64,000 bases of DNA from Pyronema omphalodes (lineage: Eukaryota > Ascomycota > Pezizomycetes > Pezizales > Pyronemataceae): positions 1 through 64,000 of the forward strand of contig JAJJXM010000043.1 of the NCBI GenBank assembly GCA_024516155.1, in the 5' to 3' direction. Below, piece after piece: positions 21,554 to 32,700 of this stretch (position 1 is the stretch's first letter; every line of letters starts with the position of its first letter). A program made the translations under genes and the position numbers. Under the pieces are notes generated by a model that did no database searches, was not told where the DNA came from, and saw nothing but the letters and a program-made list of their open reading frames with translations.

Positions 21554-23456
21554 CAGTGGTCATGGTGGTGTCGGCGATGGGGTTTATTTCGGCGGGGATG
21601 GCGTCTAGGGGTGTTGTCTCCGGGCGAGTCTTCTGCCAGGCTTCCCTGACGACGTTCACTTTGACGGGGCAGCAAGTGCTGTATGCGGCGTGGTGGACGT
21701 CTGTGTGGCCAGCGGCGACACAATTCGCACACTTGTAGAGGGTGTGTTGACATTTGCGGCCCTGGATTGTGGGACACTGGCCACATTGGTGATATTCGGT
21801 GGGGTGAGGGGCGGCGCATATCGCGCAAGCGGGGCCATTGTCAGCTGGGCAGATTGCATGATGATGTCCAAATTTCTGGCATCTGCGGCATTGGTCAATG
21901 GAACGGGCGGTGAAGAATTCTGTCACCTTGCGTTGTTCGAATAATACTGTCACCTTTGTTCTCTTGAGGAGGTTGTATTCCTCGCTGGACTTCAGTGCGA
22001 TCATCACACTGGAGGCGGTCTTACCAACACGCTTGTCCGGGTGAGAGATGTACCTTGGGGGTTGTGTCAGGCGTACTTTGTGGTTCGTCTCGATTTCGTG
22101 CTGCAATTCTTGCATACCCTCGGCGGTGTCCTCGTAGTAATCCGTGGGGATTCCGTGGACCGCCAGCTTATACCATTTTTCGTTAAGTCGGGGGGGCAAG
22201 AGGTTCGGGTGGACTGTGCAGGCAGCGGCGTGGATAACAGAGAGGTGGGGGGTGAGATCGGTAATGGATGTGTTCGGGGAGGGGGTAAGCATGAGGCTTC
22301 CTGCCATATTTTTCCTAACCGTCATGATGTTTCCTTCCACCTTCGCCTTGTGTAGGGCTTCGTTGATAGCTAATCCAATGGCGACCTTAGAGCTATCGGG
22401 CAGGGCACGGGGGTCAGGGCAGGGGATCACAATGTCTTGGACGCGGGCGGGGTTCTTGCGTTGGGGGTTGGGTTTGGTGGTCTTAGGGGGGGTCTTTGAT
22501 GGGGCAGCGGCTTTCTCTTTGAACAACTTGGTGGCCGCGGGTATTGGTCCTTGCCACGGTTCGTTCGCCTGGGGTGGGGGAGGGGGTAGGTGAGGGGGAG
22601 GAGTGAGCTCGTTCTTCCGGAGTTCAGCTTCGGCGTTCAAGCACCTCTGCTTCCAGTACTCGGCTTCGCTGAGGCGGGGGGCATGTTTGGAGGGTAAATC
22701 GAGAGGGGCGTTAACGGGTTGGGTATCGGGGCTGGTGGTCTCGAGGGGGGTGGGGGATGCGGAGACGGGGGTGGGGGACACGGCGGTAGCTGTTCCTTTC
22801 GGTAGGAGGGACGGGGCGAGGAGTTGGACGGCATCGTAGATGGATTGGAGGAGGGACTGGTTCTTGTTGATTGTCTTGAACGCTTTGTTGATTCTGTCGT
22901 TCGTTGTCTGGTCGGCGTGACGAAACATGTCCGCGGTGGTAGCAAGATTGTGGTGGAGGACGTCGATGGATTGAGCGAGGTCGGCGTTGCTGGGAGGTGT
23001 GGCGTTGATCGGAGCGGTGTCGGGGTGGAGTCGTTTGACGTTTGCAGGCACGGGCGTGGAGTCTTCGGCGATATGGGTGATAGTATGGGCAGTGGAGGCG
23101 GCGGGGCGTTTTTTCTGTTTTCCTGTGGTTTGTTGGATGGAGTATTTGGGGTCATTGTTGCTCAGTTGATCGGGGGTGTCGGAGTTTACAGGGAGGGGTT
23201 TTTTGTTGTGGGGTGTTTTGGGTGGGGCGTTGGTGGTGTTGCGAGAAGTTGGCGTTGGGGAGCTGTCTCGGGGAGACGCGTCGTCGTCGCTGGAATGCTC
23301 GCTGACGTCAGAGCACGTGTCTACGTGCATCTCATCGTCGGACGCGTCGGACTCGTGCGGCTCTGCGTTAGCGCGTTTTTCTTTCGCGAGCGCTCGAGGG
23401 GGCGCTTTGTCGGGGGGGAGGGGCTGTTTCTCAACAGCGGAGGATCGGGTGGGCAT
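21546..23456 (-). CDS. LINE A ORF1: nucleic-acid-binding protein (intact)
   Basis: This 636-residue protein would package element RNA. It has an acidic/serine-rich N terminus (residues 30-65), a basic patch (KQKKRP near 113), a short coiled-coil-like region (about 155-210) and a long Pro-rich linker. A conserved domain with LNEKWYKLAVHGIP (near 420) is followed by three Cys/His clusters near the C terminus: CRRCQKFGHHHAIC, a canonical CX2CX4HX4C knuckle near 525, then CAICAAPHPTEYHQC and CANCVAAGH...CC. The start is supported by the same MPTRSSAVEKQ start in the outer copy. Its last bases (ATGAATAG) contain the ORF2 start. Confidence 0.93.
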   Translation of the reverse strand: MPTRSSAVEKQPLPPDKAPPRALAKEKRANAEPHESDASDDEMHVDTCSDVSEHSSDDDASPRDSSPTPTSRNTTNAPPKTPHNKKPLPVNSDTPDQLSNNDPKYSIQQTTGKQKKRPAASTAHTITHIAEDSTPVPANVKRLHPDTAPINATPPSNADLAQSIDVLHHNLATTADMFRHADQTTNDRINKAFKTINKNQSLLQSIYDAVQLLAPSLLPKGTATAVSPTPVSASPTPLETTSPDTQPVNAPLDLPSKHAPRLSEAEYWKQRCLNAEAELRKNELTPPPHLPPPPPQANEPWQGPIPAATKLFKEKAAAPSKTPPKTTKPNPQRKNPARVQDIVIPCPDPRALPDSSKVAIGLAINEALHKAKVEGNIMTVRKNMAGSLMLTPSPNTSITDLTPHLSVIHAAACTVHPNLLPPRLNEKWYKLAVHGIPTDYYEDTAEGMQELQHEIETNHKVRLTQPPRYISHPDKRVGKTASSVMIALKSSEEYNLLKRTKVTVLFEQRKVTEFFTARSIDQCRRCQKFGHHHAICPADNGPACAICAAPHPTEYHQCGQCPTIQGRKCQHTLYKCANCVAAGHTDVHHAAYSTCCPVKVNVVREAWQKTRPETTPLDAIPAEINPIADTTMTTDE

Positions 23457-23755
23457 CGGAATTTCGGGATAAGTTGTTTCTGCGGTAGCGACAAGGAATC
23501 CGCGATTGAAATGATGGTTGTTGATGTGGGTGGAGGGTGGTGTTGATGGAACCGGTTCGCGGGGCTTTTCTCAGGGGCCCGAAAACTCTTTTTCGATGAA
23601 AACTCAACGAAAAAGAGAGGGCCTGATCTGGAAATGCTGCGAATAGGTAATTCGGGGCTGCCGAACAATAATCCGCGACAAAATCTTGCGATTTCGGCGT
23701 GGTTGTTGAAAAGGCAGGGGGGGGGTCGCTCTTTGCTGGGTGGTGTTGGCTTGTA
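23457..23755 (-). promoter_or_regulatory. Inner LINE A 5' UTR, probable internal promoter region
   Basis: These 299 bp lie between the target duplication and the ORF1 ATG. They begin (minus strand) with TACAAGCCAACACCACCCAGC and a C run, a head also recognisable at the 5' ends of LINE B and element C. A full-length LINE copy needs an internal promoter here, which is inference. I see no convincing TATA box. Confidence 0.5.
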
Positions 23756-26300
23756 CGACGCGCTGTATGCAAGGCTAGATGACAAAGGATACCACCCGAG
23801 ATGCTGGCGCGAAGCAACGACGGTGGTTATCCCGAAACCAAATAAACCCGACTATAGCGCAGTTAAGGCCTATCGACCCATCGCGTTGCTGAACTGCATG
23901 GGAAAAATCTTAGAAAAACTTATGGCGACCCGGCTCAGCCTTATGGCGGAGTCACACAACATATTGCATGCGGACCAGATAGGCGGGCGCCCTAAACGCT
24001 CGGCAATCGACGCTGCAATGGCCCTAACGCACGAGGTCGAAGCGAATGCGGGGCGCCGCATGGTAACCTCCGCGCTGTTTTTAGATGTGCGAGGGGCCTT
24101 CGACAATGTCTCCTCCGCGCGCCTCCTCACGACAATGCGCACACTGGGCTGCCCAACTGCAGTCATCTCCTGGTGTTCGACTTTCCTAAGCGAAAGGACA
24201 ACAGCCCTATCATTCGACGGACGAACAGATATACAGCGACCTATTAGGACGGGCATCCCCCAAGGATCCCCGGCGTCGCCCATTCTATTCCTCATCTACC
24301 TACGCCCTCTATTCGACAAACTACAAACGACTGACCCCACGTTATGGACCCCGAGCTACATGGACGACGTAGCTCTCGTCGCACATGGACGTACCAGAGA
24401 AGAGAATGCTCGCGAACTGGAAGCCGCGGGTCGCACCGCCTTCGACTGGGCCCAAGCAAATGCCGTAGCATTTGATGATTCGAAATCGGAGCTGCTGCAC
24501 TTTCACCGCTCCCGTACTGACACACTCACCGACGCCATAAACGTACGCTTGCCAAACGGAACCACCATTACCCCAGGGACGAAAGGAGGACGGAAGGACA
24601 TGGTTCGGTGGATTGGAATATATTTTGACAGAAAACTCTCCTTCTCATATCACGTAAAAACAAGACTGGCGGCTGCCGCTAGGTCCCTCAACGCCCTCCG
24701 AAGCCTCGTACGTCACAAAACAGGTTTGTCCCCGTCTGCGACAAGAACACTTTACATAGCGTGTGTGGTATCTAGGTCTGACTTTGGTTCTGAGATCTGG
24801 TGGACGGGGCAAAAAAGCCTCGCCAACTTAATACAAACACAACAAAACTCTGCCCTCCGCCAAATTCTAAACGCCTTCACCTCGACACCAATCATAGCTC
24901 TACACAACGAAGCAGCTATCCCCCCGGTTTCAGTCCGCCTGCACCACCGCACTCGCAAATAGGTCCTTCGTCTCCTTTCTCTTCCCCCCGATCACCCCGT
25001 CGTCAAACGCTGCCCCTCCTCCTTCCCCATCCCGGATCACTTCCACTCCTCCATCTGCAGCCCATACGAGTATGACTATCAATGGCAGTCACCAGGCAAG
25101 GCCCCCTCTGGTCTTGTCACTATGCTCCGCTCCGTCAGCATGTGGGTGCTACCTGACGACAACATTGAAAACACATCGCAACCCAATCCCGCCCCATGGG
25201 ATTGCCCCCGCCTCAAAATCAACATCACCCCCCTCCCGAAGCCAGAGGCAGCTACAGCACACACCACACTGCTCCAGACCCTCCGCGCAGACCCCCGCAA
25301 CATTATCGCATACACTGATGGTTCGCAACTCAATGGAAGAACCGGAGCGGGATATTGCATCACCGACGGCCTACCTCGCCGAGTGGAAGAACTTATCCCA
25401 ATGGGCGATACAACCGAAGTATTTGACGCTGAGCTTAGAGCGATACACGACTGTCTCACGACCTGCCAAAAAACCATCACCCTCAACAGAGACACCCGCC
25501 GCAAAATACACATATTTACCGACAATCAAGCAGCCATCCTTTGCGCCTCCCGCTCCTCCTACGGTCCCGGCCAGGAACTCGCCCTCTCGATTCTCACGAC
25601 GGCGTCCGCCCTTCACCGCTCCGGATCATCCGCAACTCTACATTGGGTCCCCGGCCACACAGACATCCCCGGGAACGACACCGCCGACCTCCTGGCAAAA
25701 ACAGCTACCTCCATTAACCCCACCACGCCACCCCCGATTTCCCTCGCCTGGATTAGACGCCAGGTACGAGAGCAGTATGTTACCGACTGGGTGGACTGGT
25801 GCTCTTCATCACGAAAACCCAGGACGTACGACGCCCCCCACCGCAAAAGACTCGACAGCGCATACACTACCATCCCGCGAAAGATATCGAGGTCCATACT
25901 GGGACTCCGCACGGGCCATGGCTATTTTCTGGACTGCCTAGCACACCCCCCCACCGCCAAATACCCCTCCCGCTCCTGCCATTGCCCACTGCACCCCCCA
26001 CAACCCCCCAAGCACCTAATCCTCTCATGCCCAAACTTCAACAAACAGCGGACTGAACTACGCCACACACTGCACATCCCCCGACGACGCCAACTGACTC
26101 TCCCCACGATCTTGTATACGACTGCCGGCACGAAAGCTCTGTCCACCATGATCTCGGACACCAAGGTGGCGACCGCCGAATGGGCACACGCGAAGTTGAG
26201 TACTCACCCCGCAGAAGAGGACATCCCTCATACACTGACGACTGGCTGGGGGACGCTGCTGGACCTAACGGACGAGCACGCGGAAACCCACGATAACTAA
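23756..26300 (+). pseudogene. Outer LINE A ORF2, 3' part (RT, RNase H)
   Basis: This continues the ORF2 cut at 16,764. The bases 23756-23770 are the second copy of the target duplication. It contains the RT (LDVRGAFDNV, GIPQGSPASP, YMDDVALVAHG near 24,360), RNase H (AYTDGSQLNG near 25,312; HWVPGHTDIPGNDTADLL near 25,640) and the Cys/His C terminus (CHCPLHPP...LILSC near 25,975). One in-frame TAG at 24960-24962 replaces a Tyr codon (SRKY in the inner copy). The rest is open to the stop at 26300. Confidence 0.9.
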
Positions 26301-27118
26301 TGAAAAAAAAAAAAAAAAATATAATAAAAAAAAAAAAAAAAAAATAATAATATATATGTATATAGACGACGAGTAGGGGGAATGGGGTCGAGTGGAAGCG
26401 GGGACGCTGTCGGAAGGAGAGGAACGAGGATGGGAGGAAGAGAATGCGAGAGAGAGGAGACACAGGAGATGAGGAGCCAGGCAAAGGGGGCAGGAGGAGC
26501 AACGGGGGGACGAGGACGGGTTACTTTTCCTGTTTTCTTTTGTTTCTTTGGAGGAGGTCAAGGGGAACGTGAGATGGGCGGGGAGGCGAAGATGAAACGG
26601 CGTGCGGGAAAGGAGAACGGAGACGGTGATGAGTGAGGGGTGATGATGTGCGGAGGTAGAGAAGGAGAGGAGGCGCGGACGGGAGGGAGCAGTGGAGGGG
26701 GGTGAGCGGGGGAGAGCAGAGGAGTTGAGGACGCGGACGGAGAGCGGGGAGAGAGGGGAGGCGAGGGGATTTTGGCCCGGAGGAGTTACTCTTTCTTTTG
26801 TTCTGTATTTGCTTTGTGGAGGAAATAAAGGCGGAAAAATGGTTAAAAATGGGAGGGGAAGGGTGGAGGAAATGGGGGATCGACCCGGCAAGGTGGCCTC
26901 CGAGCGCCCAGGGCTCCTTGGATCTGACGACGCTAGATGAAAAACTGCACGGCGAGACTTGGGAGACTACACTCCCACCCACATTGACAGCTCTGGGGCT
27001 TACCCAGTGGGGACCTGGCATCACCCCCAGGTCCTTAACATTGTATTTGAATTGTAGATTCCGCCATAACCTTACGGTTGGATGCGTGTATGAATAAATA
27101 AATAAATAAATAAATAAA
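26301..27118 (+). other. Outer LINE A 3' UTR and tail
   Basis: It holds an A-rich/TA-rich tract (26303-26365) straight after the stop, purine-rich sequence, the shared core (GGAGGAAATAAAGGCGG near 26,818), the hairpin CATAACCTTACGGTTGGATG (27066-27085) and an (AAATA)n tail. It is nearly identical to 4,323-5,080. Confidence 0.85.
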
Positions 27119-27617
27119 TCAGCGGAAAAACGCGATTCTGGGACTTCCGGACCGCTCAACGGGCCTTTCCATCAACGCCGCCCCACCACCCGCCCTCCGA
27201 TCATCATACAAACCTCATTTTCGGTTTCGGCATACCGAATTCCCAGCCTCCCCAAATTCCCCTTTCGCCAGCAGCACTGGTTGTGGTGGACCCCAAAATG
27301 TCCCCCCTCTCGGACCCCCTCTCCTCGCGAAAATTTTCTCTCGCCTAACTAGAGCCTCTCACGTGACCCGTAGCCTTCGCTTACGGAGATCCCGATTTAG
27401 CGATGGACGCTAACTCGCCTCTCCCGCCGACCCCCTCGCTTATGCAGGTACCAGTTGACACCTGCAGCCCTGCCACCCAAATTCCGACAACCCCGAGACA
27501 CCAAACCATAGCCATCGACCCCACCTCTGCGATGTCCACCGACCCGCTCGCCCGCGCAGACGCCCCTCACGCAGGCACATCCCCCACCATCGCCCCCTCC
27601 CGCAGAAAGCCCACCTC

Positions 27618-28146
27618 TGTCACGGCACACGGCTGACGAGCCGTTGTGTTGCGTCATCATGTTGTCGTGGTCGTTGATTGACATCGTGCCGTTGTCTTGC
27701 CGTGTTGTGTTGCCGTTGTGTTGTTGTGTTGTTGTGTGTGCCGTGCCATGTTGACTGAGAGGATGATTGATGATGGATGACGTACCACGAGCTGGAGAGC
27801 TGTGGCGTCGCAGTTCAATCGATGGAGAACGGAAGCTCATGTAGCGATGATTGTATGACGGCCCAGCAAGAGTGCTGGCCGCCCCTTTGTACATAAGGAG
27901 GCTTGCCTCCCCGTTGTCGAGATTCTCCATCGAACGTCTTGTGTCTTCTCCTTGATCCTAATATAAGATTTCTTCTCCTAAGTCCTACGTCACTCTTGTC
28001 CTTGTCCCTGTCCCTGTTTAGTGTGCCGTCCGTCTGACGAGCACTTCGGTCCTTGTCCTGCCGTTCCCCGTCCCGGAACCTGCCTAGTCCCTCTTGCCGG
28101 TAGTGTTCAGTGTGTCCCTTGAACGTCCGTTCTCGTGTCCCTGACA
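27618..28146 (+). repeat. gypsy-1 5' LTR
   Basis: A 529-bp LTR begins TGTCACGGCACACGG and ends CGTGTCCCTGACA. A TATA-like CCTAATATAAG (27957-27967) could be the promoter. It is GTT-rich in its first 130 bp. Confidence 0.95.
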
Positions 28147-28227
28147 TTACGTTCGATCGATTAACTATTCAACCGACACGCATGAACCGCACCGGTTCTG
28201 CCTGGACCTACGCACTAAAACAAGCTC

Positions 28228-29761
28228 TTGAAACGCACACCTTACACGAAACCTTTGGGATCCCCGACAGATTCGCTGGCGCAGTGCGAAGAACTATCCG
28301 ACGAGCAGAAAATAACTGCTACCTTGTGGTCCGCTGGCAACTCCAGGACTACACTTATCAGGAGCACATCCGCCGCACCATCAGACTCAAGCCAATCCTC
28401 AGAGCCCGCCAGAATGCATATTAAACTTATTGACGAAGGACACTGGCAACAAATTGTGAACGCCGCCACCATGACCCAGTTCCCCGACGGCCATGAACCG
28501 CTCACCTTTACCAAACAACTCGCACAATCCATCTTAGACGCTCAGGACCACCCCACGGGTTATCTCTTAAACGACCTCGCGGAAACCCCCGGCTCCCGTA
28601 ACAGCACTCGGGTATCCAGCCCTGTCGCCTCCCGCGCTCCGGAAGCTCCCACCCCTGCCCCCATTCCCCCTGTCGTGATCCAGACTGGCTCCGTCCAGGT
28701 CTACCCGAACGGCCCAGAACCAGCACCGCGAGCCGCCGCACCCCCTACCACAGCCGCAGCCGCAGCCCCCGCCCCCGCGATAATCACACCAATCCCTAGA
28801 CCCCCCCCCCCGTGACCCCGAGATCCTCCTAACCCCGGAGGAACAAGCCGATACAAACGAAATCCACTACTACGAGAAAGAGCTCACCCGCCAGCGTGAA
28901 CTCATCAACGCGCTACTCGCCTCCCCCGGCATCCGCGTAACCGGAGACAAAATCTCGGATCCGCCAACCTTCGACGGGTCCAACATGGAGGACCTCCGTC
29001 GCTTTGTCTCCTTGCTCCGTATCAAATTAGTGAGCGATGAACTACGTTTCCCGACCCCCCATAAATGGATTTCTTACGGAATGGGCCGCCTCCGCGGACG
29101 CGCCCTGGATCAGATTCTTCCTTATATCAAGGAAAACGGCAACCGCTGGGCTCTCAACGACGTCGAGGACGTCATTGAAATTTTACAGCGTACCTTCGGA
29201 GACCCGGACGAGCGCGCAACGGCTCGTTTCAAACTACAAAATCTCCGACAGAACAACCGCGAATTTTCGGACTACTATGCAGAGTTCTCCCGCCTAGTCG
29301 CAGAGTTAGGCTGGGACGAAGCCGCCACCATGGATGCCCTGCGTAACGGCCTGTCCCTTGAGCTACACGAGAAGTTGGTTGGTGCCCCGCCCACCACCAC
29401 GATGCACGAATTCGTCGAACAGTGTCAAAAATTGGACTCCCAATTAAGGGCACTTGAAAACCTCCGCAAGCTGCGTACCAACCGCGGCCAAGTTAAGACC
29501 ACTACCACCGCCACCCCCGCCACCAGTCGCCCCACCCCCGCTACCCAAGCCACCACCGCCTCCTCCAGCAAGCAAACCCCGGCCCAGGGACCCCGTCAGA
29601 AACTGTCGGCACAGGAGCGCGCGACCCGCCTATCAGAAGGACGTTGCCTCTACTGCGGTGGCCTCGGCCACATGGCTGCGTCGTGCCCCGCCAAGACGAA
29701 TGTTAAAGTGGCGAGCGTGGAATTAGTTGATGCTGAAGAAGAAGTGTCGGGAAAAGAATAA
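28228..29761 (+). pseudogene. gypsy-1 gag, frameshifted at a C run
   Basis: This is the capsid/nucleocapsid precursor. The N-terminal part reads in one frame from the first in-frame codons (TTG/ATG around 28,228; a clean ATG is at 28,414) and is Pro/Ala-rich. A C run (28801-28811) ends it with TGA at 28813. The next frame continues directly with DPEILLTPEEQ and runs to TAA at 29,759-29,761. It contains the retrotransposon gag domain (LRRFVSLLRIKLV to LHEKLVGAP, about 28,995-29,390) and a CCHC knuckle CLYCGGLGHMAASC at 29,648-29,689. A single-base change in the C run separates the two frames. It may be real or a homopolymer sequencing error. A short overlapping ORF (ATG 28,182) is of unclear status. 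Confidence 0.85.
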
Positions 29762-29793
29762 ACCAGCTGCAAGAAGATGGCTCTGCCGCTGGT
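29749..29793 (+). promoter_or_regulatory. Probable programmed -1 frameshift site of gypsy-1 gag-pol
   Basis: The heptamer GGGAAAA (29749-29755) sits in gag frame as G GGA AAA, the canonical X XXY YYZ form, four codons' distance or less from the gag stop at 29,759. Six bases later ACCAGC (29762-29767) can pair with GCTGGT (29788-29793), extended by GCA/TGC after one mismatch. The -1 frame is open from about 29,737 and leads straight into pol. Spacing and geometry fit ribosomal -1 frameshifting; activity is inferred. Confidence 0.7.
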
Positions 29794-32700
29794 GGGAATA
29801 TTATTGCTGATACATTGCTATTATCGGGCGCAAGTTTTACTGGAAAGTTAGAATGCAAACACCTTGTCCTCTCCTGTTCCTTGTTTTCCAATAACCGCTC
29901 CGTGAAAACAGTAGCGCTCGTTGACTGCGGCGCCACTGGTATCGCCTTTGTTGACCGCAATTTCGCCCGCCATCACAAACTCCCCCTAACCCCCCTATCC
30001 ACCGCCCGAACGGTCGAAGTTATCGACGGCCGCCCCATATCCTCAGGAAAGATAACACACCTCGCCCAAGTAGAGTGTACCATCAACGGTCACTCGGAAA
30101 CCCTTCCTATGTTTGTCACCAAGCTGGGTCACTACCCGGTGGTGTTGGGTATCCCCTGGTTGAAAAAACACGATGTAACAATAAGCTTCAGTTCCAACAC
30201 TGTAAGCTTCGACTCCCAATACTGCCTAAGGAACTGCACCCCGTTGCCTGTGAGCACAACCGGTGTCGAGGTCCTGGACTCGAGGCCCCCTCCCGCTGTC
30301 CACGAGCCCGACACAGACCCCTTGCCGGAGTTGGAAGACTCGGTCCCCGACCCCCCGGACGAACCCCCAATAGAGATCTCAAGTCTAACCATCTCCGACT
30401 TCAAGGAAATGGTAGAAGACGAAAGCCTGACAGTGTTCTCGCTATCGTTGGACGAGATCACCGTCGCCCTACAAGACAAGCCCCCCCTCACGGACGACGA
30501 ACTGAAAGACATGATCCCCGAGGAGTATCATGACTACCTCGATTTATTCAAGGAGGTCAACGCGAAGGAACTTCCCCCGCACCGACCCTCCGACCACAAG
30601 ATCCCACTGAAAGAGGGATTCGTTCCCCCCTTTGGCCCGCTATACTCGCTGTCACGCAACGAGTTGCAGACGCTGAAAACATGGCTCGATGAGAATTTGG
30701 AGAAAGGATTTATACAACGCTCCCAATCACCAGCCGCCTCGCCGATATTATTCGTGAAAAAATCAGACGGATCCCTACGCCTGTGTGTTGACTACCGAAG
30801 ACTGAATGAAGGTACCGAGAAGAACCGGTACCCGCTGCCATTGATACAGGAAACGATGATGAATCTTTCCAAAGCTCAATACTTTACGACCCTTGATGTC
30901 CGCAGCGCTTATAACCTTATCAGAATGGCAGAGGGCGAAGGATGGAAGACGGCCTTCCGCACACGGTACGGCCTGTTTGAATCGAAAGTGATGCCCTTTG
31001 GGCTCACCAACGCGCCTGCCGATTTCCAGGCATTTATAAATGATGTCCTGAGACCATACCTAGACCAGTTTTGTATGGCATACTTGGACGATATCCTCGT
31101 ATTCTCCGAAACAAAGTCCGATCACACCGCACACGTCCGAAAGATCTTGGAACGACTCAAACAAGAAAAACTGCACTTGAAGCCAGAGAAGTGTAAATTT
31201 GCTAAGGCAGAAGTACAGTACCTGGGCTACAACATCGGCCGCGACGGCGCGCGCATGATGGATTCCAAAGTAGCCACAGTGAGAGATTGGAAGGAACCAA
31301 CCAATTTGAAACAAGTCCAAGAGTTCCTAGGCTTCGCGAATTTCTACCGAAGATTTATCAAAGACTGCTCAAAAGTGGTCTCCCCGCTGACAGCTCTGAC
31401 CAAAAAGAAAGATGGTAAAGCAATCCCCTTTATCTGGGGTAAAGATCAGCAGAGCGCCTTCGACTGACTGAAGGACGCATTTACATCAGCACCTATCCTC
31501 AAGCACTTCGACTACGAGAAACCGATTGTAGTAGAAACAGACGCATCTGACTATGTGTCCGCTGGAGTTTTATCACAATACGACGACGACAACGTGTTAC
31601 ACCCCGTCGCATTTTATTCCAAGAAGCATTCCCCGGCAGAATGCAACTACGAAATCTACGACAAAGAACTACTGGCAATAGTTCGTTGTTTTGAGGAATG
31701 GCGTCCCCACTTAGAGGGCTCCGCCTTCCCTATAAAAGTATTGACGGATCATAAGAATCTCGAATACTTCATGACGACAAAGCTGCTGAATAGACGACAA
31801 GCACGCTGGTCCGAGTTCCTGTCTCGGTTTAACTTTGTGATCACCTATCGACCGGGAACGTTGGGAGGAAAACCGGACGCCCTGACAAGAAGAGCCGCCG
31901 ACCTCCCGGAAGAGGGAGACGAACGCATACTGGCGAACCAGCAAGCTGTTCTGAAGCCACAGAACTTTCAGTTATGCATGACCCCGCCAATGAAACTCGC
32001 ACCTTCCGAAGTAGACCTCCTGTTCACAGAGGGCTACAAGACAGATTCATTCCCCAACCGAGTGTTGGGAATGCTGGAAGATGGCACACAAATCTGTAAG
32101 GACATATCGCTCGCCGATTGCTCCGTGTTGGAAAACAGATTGTACTACCGAGATTGCCTCTATGTCCCCGCGCTGGATAATCTACGATTGAAACTACTGC
32201 AAGATCACCACGACCCCCCCACCATGGGACACCCGGGCCGTGCGAAGACTTTCGAACTCCTCGCCAGGAATTATTACTGGCCCTCGATGAGAAAAGATGT
32301 GGACCAATTCGTCCGAAATTGCCACACCTGTAAAAGAACAAAGGCTACCCGCCACGCACCCTATGGAACCCTGAAGCCCCTACCGGTTCCGCACCACCCT
32401 TGGCAGAATATATCGGTGGATTTTGTTACTGGACTACCGACATCAGAAGGCTTCGACGCAATATGTGCGATCGTTTGCCGACTAACGAAACAGCGGCACT
32501 TAGTGCCCTGTCATTCCACGATAGATGCAGAAGGCTTCGCACAACTCTTCCTGGAAAACGTATTCAAACTACACGGCCTACCAGACACAGTAGTGTCCGA
32601 CCGCGGTCCGCAATTTGTGGCCCATTTCTGGAAACACTTGGCGAATTGCATGGGTATCGAAATTGCCACGAGTACGGCCTTTCATCCCCAAACTGACGGC

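Larger units (their letters stand above)
16765..23755 (-). mobile_element. Inner LINE A, full length and apparently intact
   Basis: This 6,991-bp Tad1/I-type LINE lies in antisense inside another copy of its own family. From its 5' end (23,755) it has a 299-bp 5' UTR, ORF1 (23,456-21,546), ORF2 (21,553-17,552), an A-rich stretch, a 3' UTR and the (TAAA)n tail (seen as TTTA repeats at 16,765-16,790). Both ORFs are open from start to stop and the 15-bp target duplication is perfect, so it is likely the youngest LINE here and a candidate source copy. A (TTA)n/(T)n tract at 17525-17551 corresponds to the A-rich tract after the ORF2 stop. Confidence 0.95.
13064..27118 (+). mobile_element. Outer LINE A copy, split by an inner LINE A
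   Basis: The 5' UTR is 13,064-13,356, ORF1 13,357-15,298, ORF2 15,291-16,764 plus 23,771-26,300, the 3' UTR 26,301-27,090 and the (AAATA)n tail ends at 27,118. Without the inner insert (16,765-23,770) it measures about 7,049 bp, close to the 6,991 bp of the inner copy, so it was full length on arrival. Both ORFs now carry lesions. It is inserted in the 5' UTR of LINE B. Confidence 0.93.

Noticed and set aside
27397..28147. Minus-strand ORFs in the gypsy-1 LTRs and LINE B ORF1
   Set aside because: They occur identically in both LTRs because the LTRs are repeats, and show no domain.
28147..28175. tRNA primer-binding site of gypsy-1
   Set aside because: TTACGTTCGATCGATT does not start with the usual TGG and I could not match it to a tRNA 3' end or to a self-priming site with confidence.
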